From positions 3,957,001 through 4,021,000 of the forward strand of contig NZ_CP163439.1 of NCBI RefSeq assembly GCF_041052385.1: a DNA stretch of 64,000 bases, in the 5' to 3' direction. Below, piece after piece: positions 62,328 to 64,000 of the stretch. Source of the DNA: Streptomyces sp. R28 (lineage in GTDB: Bacteria > Actinomycetota > Actinomycetes > Streptomycetales > Streptomycetaceae). The position numbers and the translations under genes are program-made. The notes beneath the pieces were generated by a model. That model was not told where the DNA came from, did no database searches, and worked only from the letters and a program-made list of their open reading frames with translations. Each line of letters begins with the position of its first letter. Position 1 is the stretch's first letter.

Positions 62328-63341
62328 ATGCCACACGCCGAGACAGCTGGCGTGGAGGCGACGCCGCGGACCCGCCTGCGCTGGTGGACCGAGCTGCCGC
62401 TGATACTGCTGGTCTACGCCTGCTATTCGGCGGGCCGGCTCCTCGCCCGGGGCGATGTCAGCCATGCCGTGGACCACGGCCTCGCGATCCTGGACATCGA
62501 GAAGGCCCTGTACCTCAACGCGGAGCACCCGCTCAACCGCCTCTTCACCCGCGAGCCCTGGCTCGGCATCCCGGCCGACTTCTGGTACGCGTCGCTGCAC
62601 TACCTGGTCACGCCCGCGATCCTGGTCTGGATCTTCAGGTCCCGCACCGTGCACTACCGCGCGGCCCGCACCTGGCTGATGACGTCGACCTTCATAGGCC
62701 TGATCGGCTTCACCCTGCTGCCCACCTGCCCGCCCCGGCTGCTCGCCGAGAGCTACGGCTTCGTGGACACGATGGCCCAGTACAGCTCCTACGGCTGGTG
62801 GGGCGGCGAGGCCAGCGCGCCCCGGGGCATGGGCGGCATGACGAACCAGTACGCGGCCATGCCGAGCCTGCACGTCGGCTGGGCGCTGTGGTGCGGGGTG
62901 ATGCTGTGGCGGTACGGCGGGACGCGCCTCACGAAGGCGGCGGCGGTCGCCTACCCCCTGATCACCACGATCGTCGTGATGGGCACCGCCAACCACTACT
63001 TCCTCGACGCGGCCGCGGGCGCCGCGGTGATGGGCGTCGGGCTGCTGCTGGCGCCCTACGTCCTGCGGACCGCGGACCGGGTCCGGGCACGGTTCGGAGT
63101 GGAGACGGCCCCCGTCGCGACGGCCTCCGCCGGCACGGTCACGAAGGGTGCCCCGGACAGTGCCCGGGACACCGTCGCAGTGGCCTCCGACGACGCTTCT
63201 TCCTCAATTGTCAGTGGCGGATGCCAGACTTCCGCGGGTGAGCGAATTCCACGGCAGCGCGAGTCCCGGTTCGGATCCGGAGCCGAGCCGAGTGCCTCCC
63301 CCCAGGACGCGGGGGACGGCGCTCCGGCACCGGCTCGCTGA
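62328..63341 (+). CDS. PAP2-type membrane phosphatase (inositol phosphorylceramide synthase-like)
   Basis: 337 residues, ATG 62328 after AAGGGGGAGG. Six membrane spans (first LPLILLVYACYSAGRLLA). Catalytic His in MPSLHVGWALW and NHYFLDAAAG, as in PAP2_3/AUR1-like enzymes that transfer or remove lipid phosphate. A ~90-residue low-complexity C-terminal tail follows. Its final 104 bases overlap in another frame the start of the next gene. Confidence 0.85.
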   Translation: MPHAETAGVEATPRTRLRWWTELPLILLVYACYSAGRLLARGDVSHAVDHGLAILDIEKALYLNAEHPLNRLFTREPWLGIPADFWYASLHYLVTPAILVWIFRSRTVHYRAARTWLMTSTFIGLIGFTLLPTCPPRLLAESYGFVDTMAQYSSYGWWGGEASAPRGMGGMTNQYAAMPSLHVGWALWCGVMLWRYGGTRLTKAAAVAYPLITTIVVMGTANHYFLDAAAGAAVMGVGLLLAPYVLRTADRVRARFGVETAPVATASAGTVTKGAPDSARDTVAVASDDASSSIVSGGCQTSAGERIPRQRESRFGSGAEPSASPQDAGDGAPAPAR

Positions 63342-64000
63342 ACTGCGCGGTCCTGACGTACCGGCCAAGGCGCTGGACGCGCGCGCCCTGGCCGCCCTCG
63401 CCGCCAACCCCGGCTGCAAGCGCCGCGCGATCCTGGACGGGGCCGGGGTGAACAAGGCGGCACTGGCGAGCGCGCTGGGCTCGCCGTCCGCCTTCGGACA
63501 GTCACAGTTCGCCTTCACGCGCGGGAACGCCTTCGAGGCCAAGGTCAAGGCGGACGGCGGCGCGGAGCTGCTGCGCCTGGTGCACGAGAAGCTGGACCGT
63601 TCCGCCGAGCCGCCCGCCCACGCGCGCGTGCCCGAGCTCACCGCGATCGGCCCCGAGGGCCGCACAGCCCGTACGGCACTGGCGCTGCGGGAGGCCACCG
63701 AGGCCCGCGGTGAGTGGACCCTGTTCGACCACCCGATGCTCGCGCTGGACGTCGCCGGCTCGCCCGCCTTCCTGGAGCCGGACGCGGTGGTCGTGCACCC
63801 GGACGGCAGCTGGACGGTCGTGGAGATCAAGTCGTTCCCGATGCTGGACGGTTCGGCGGACCCCGCCAAGGTGGGCGCGGCCGCCCGGCAGTCGGCGGTG
63901 TACGTGCTGGCGCTGGAGCAGATCGCCGCCCGGCTCGGCGCGGAGCCGGAGGCCGAGGCGCCCGGGAGGCGGAGCGCCTCAGGAGACGCCCCCGCCCCGC
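63238..64000 (+). CDS. PD-(D/E)XK nuclease-like protein, 5' part only
   Basis: The frame is open from GTG 63238 to the end of the window (254 codons). A later start is possible, as the first 104 bases overlap the previous gene. A helical Ala/Arg-rich N-terminal part (ALAANPGCKRRAILDG) precedes FTRGNAFEAKVKADGG and FLEPDAVVVHPDGSWTVVEIKS. The last carries the D...ExK core of the PD-(D/E)XK nuclease superfamily (Cas4/RecB-like) with the expected spacing, followed by QSAVYVLALEQ. The missing end could hold a Cys cluster or other domain. Function not known. Confidence 0.6.
   Translation, partial: MSEFHGSASPGSDPEPSRVPPPRTRGTALRHRLAELRGPDVPAKALDARALAALAANPGCKRRAILDGAGVNKAALASALGSPSAFGQSQFAFTRGNAFEAKVKADGGAELLRLVHEKLDRSAEPPAHARVPELTAIGPEGRTARTALALREATEARGEWTLFDHPMLALDVAGSPAFLEPDAVVVHPDGSWTVVEIKSFPMLDGSADPAKVGAAARQSAVYVLALEQIAARLGAEPEAEAPGRRSASGDAPAP

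Noticed and set aside
1..64000. CRISPR arrays, prophage structural genes, PKS/NRPS modules
   Set aside because: No regular spaced repeats, no phage morphogenesis genes and no modular synthases were seen. desD is NRPS-independent.

Overview
The window is high-GC actinobacterial DNA that reads as a Streptomyces chromosome. It carries adpA with a TTA codon, the cebR-cebEFG-bglC cellobiose/cello-oligosaccharide cluster with its TGGGAGCGCTCCCA operator, a complete desEFABCD desferrioxamine locus with two iron boxes, a dre-like DasR site, and ATGA/GTGA-coupled operons. Most of the window follows gene order I remember from Streptomyces core chromosomes (leucine catabolism, des, hexosaminidase, glmS, adpA, orn, tRNA-His, ceb/bglC). 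This synteny comes from memory and was not computed.

Layout. 1-6655: end of a membrane protein, then a TetR regulator divergent from a leucine/isovalerate catabolic operon (carboxylase beta and biotin subunits, HMG-CoA lyase, AcdH). 6656-23200: an accessory block between acdH and desE. It holds IS3 and ATPase remnants, a frameshifted immunity-like gene with an orphan toxin tip, a SUKH-3-like immunity gene, a 2308-residue secreted Rhs protein ending in a HINT domain and a deaminase-like toxin, two more large secreted proteins (LamG/DNRLRE and FG-GAP), and a teichoic-acid-type glycosyltransferase. 23260-30650: desferrioxamine uptake (desE, desF) and synthesis (desABCD), each part under an iron box and closed by a strong terminator. 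30680-38550: GH20 hexosaminidase with a dre site, DUF4429/SHOCT protein, Tat-type purple acid phosphatase, glmS, an acetate-transporter-like membrane protein and a universal stress protein. 38894-42341: small membrane protein, adpA, orn, tRNA-His, GNAT acetyltransferase. 42330-49246: kinase pseudogene and the ceb/bglC system. 49340-53819: a two-gene conflict system, trypco2 plus trypsin-NACHT-repeat protein. 54009-64000: chitinase, two-component system, spermidine-synthase-like protein, XRE/TPR regulator, histidine phosphatase, PAP2-type membrane phosphatase, and the start of a PD-(D/E)XK-like protein that runs off the end.

How they work together. Leucine is degraded by AcdH, the carboxylase pair and HMG-CoA lyase. 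Lysine is turned by DesA-D into desferrioxamine, and DesE/DesF recover the iron. Chitinase, hexosaminidase and GlmS connect amino-sugar polymers with cell-wall precursors. CebEFG imports cello-oligosaccharides for BglC to hydrolyse, with CebR as repressor.

The most notable accessory systems are the Rhs-HINT-deaminase toxin with its SUKH immunity gene and decayed spare cassette, and the trypsin-NACHT/trypco2 module.
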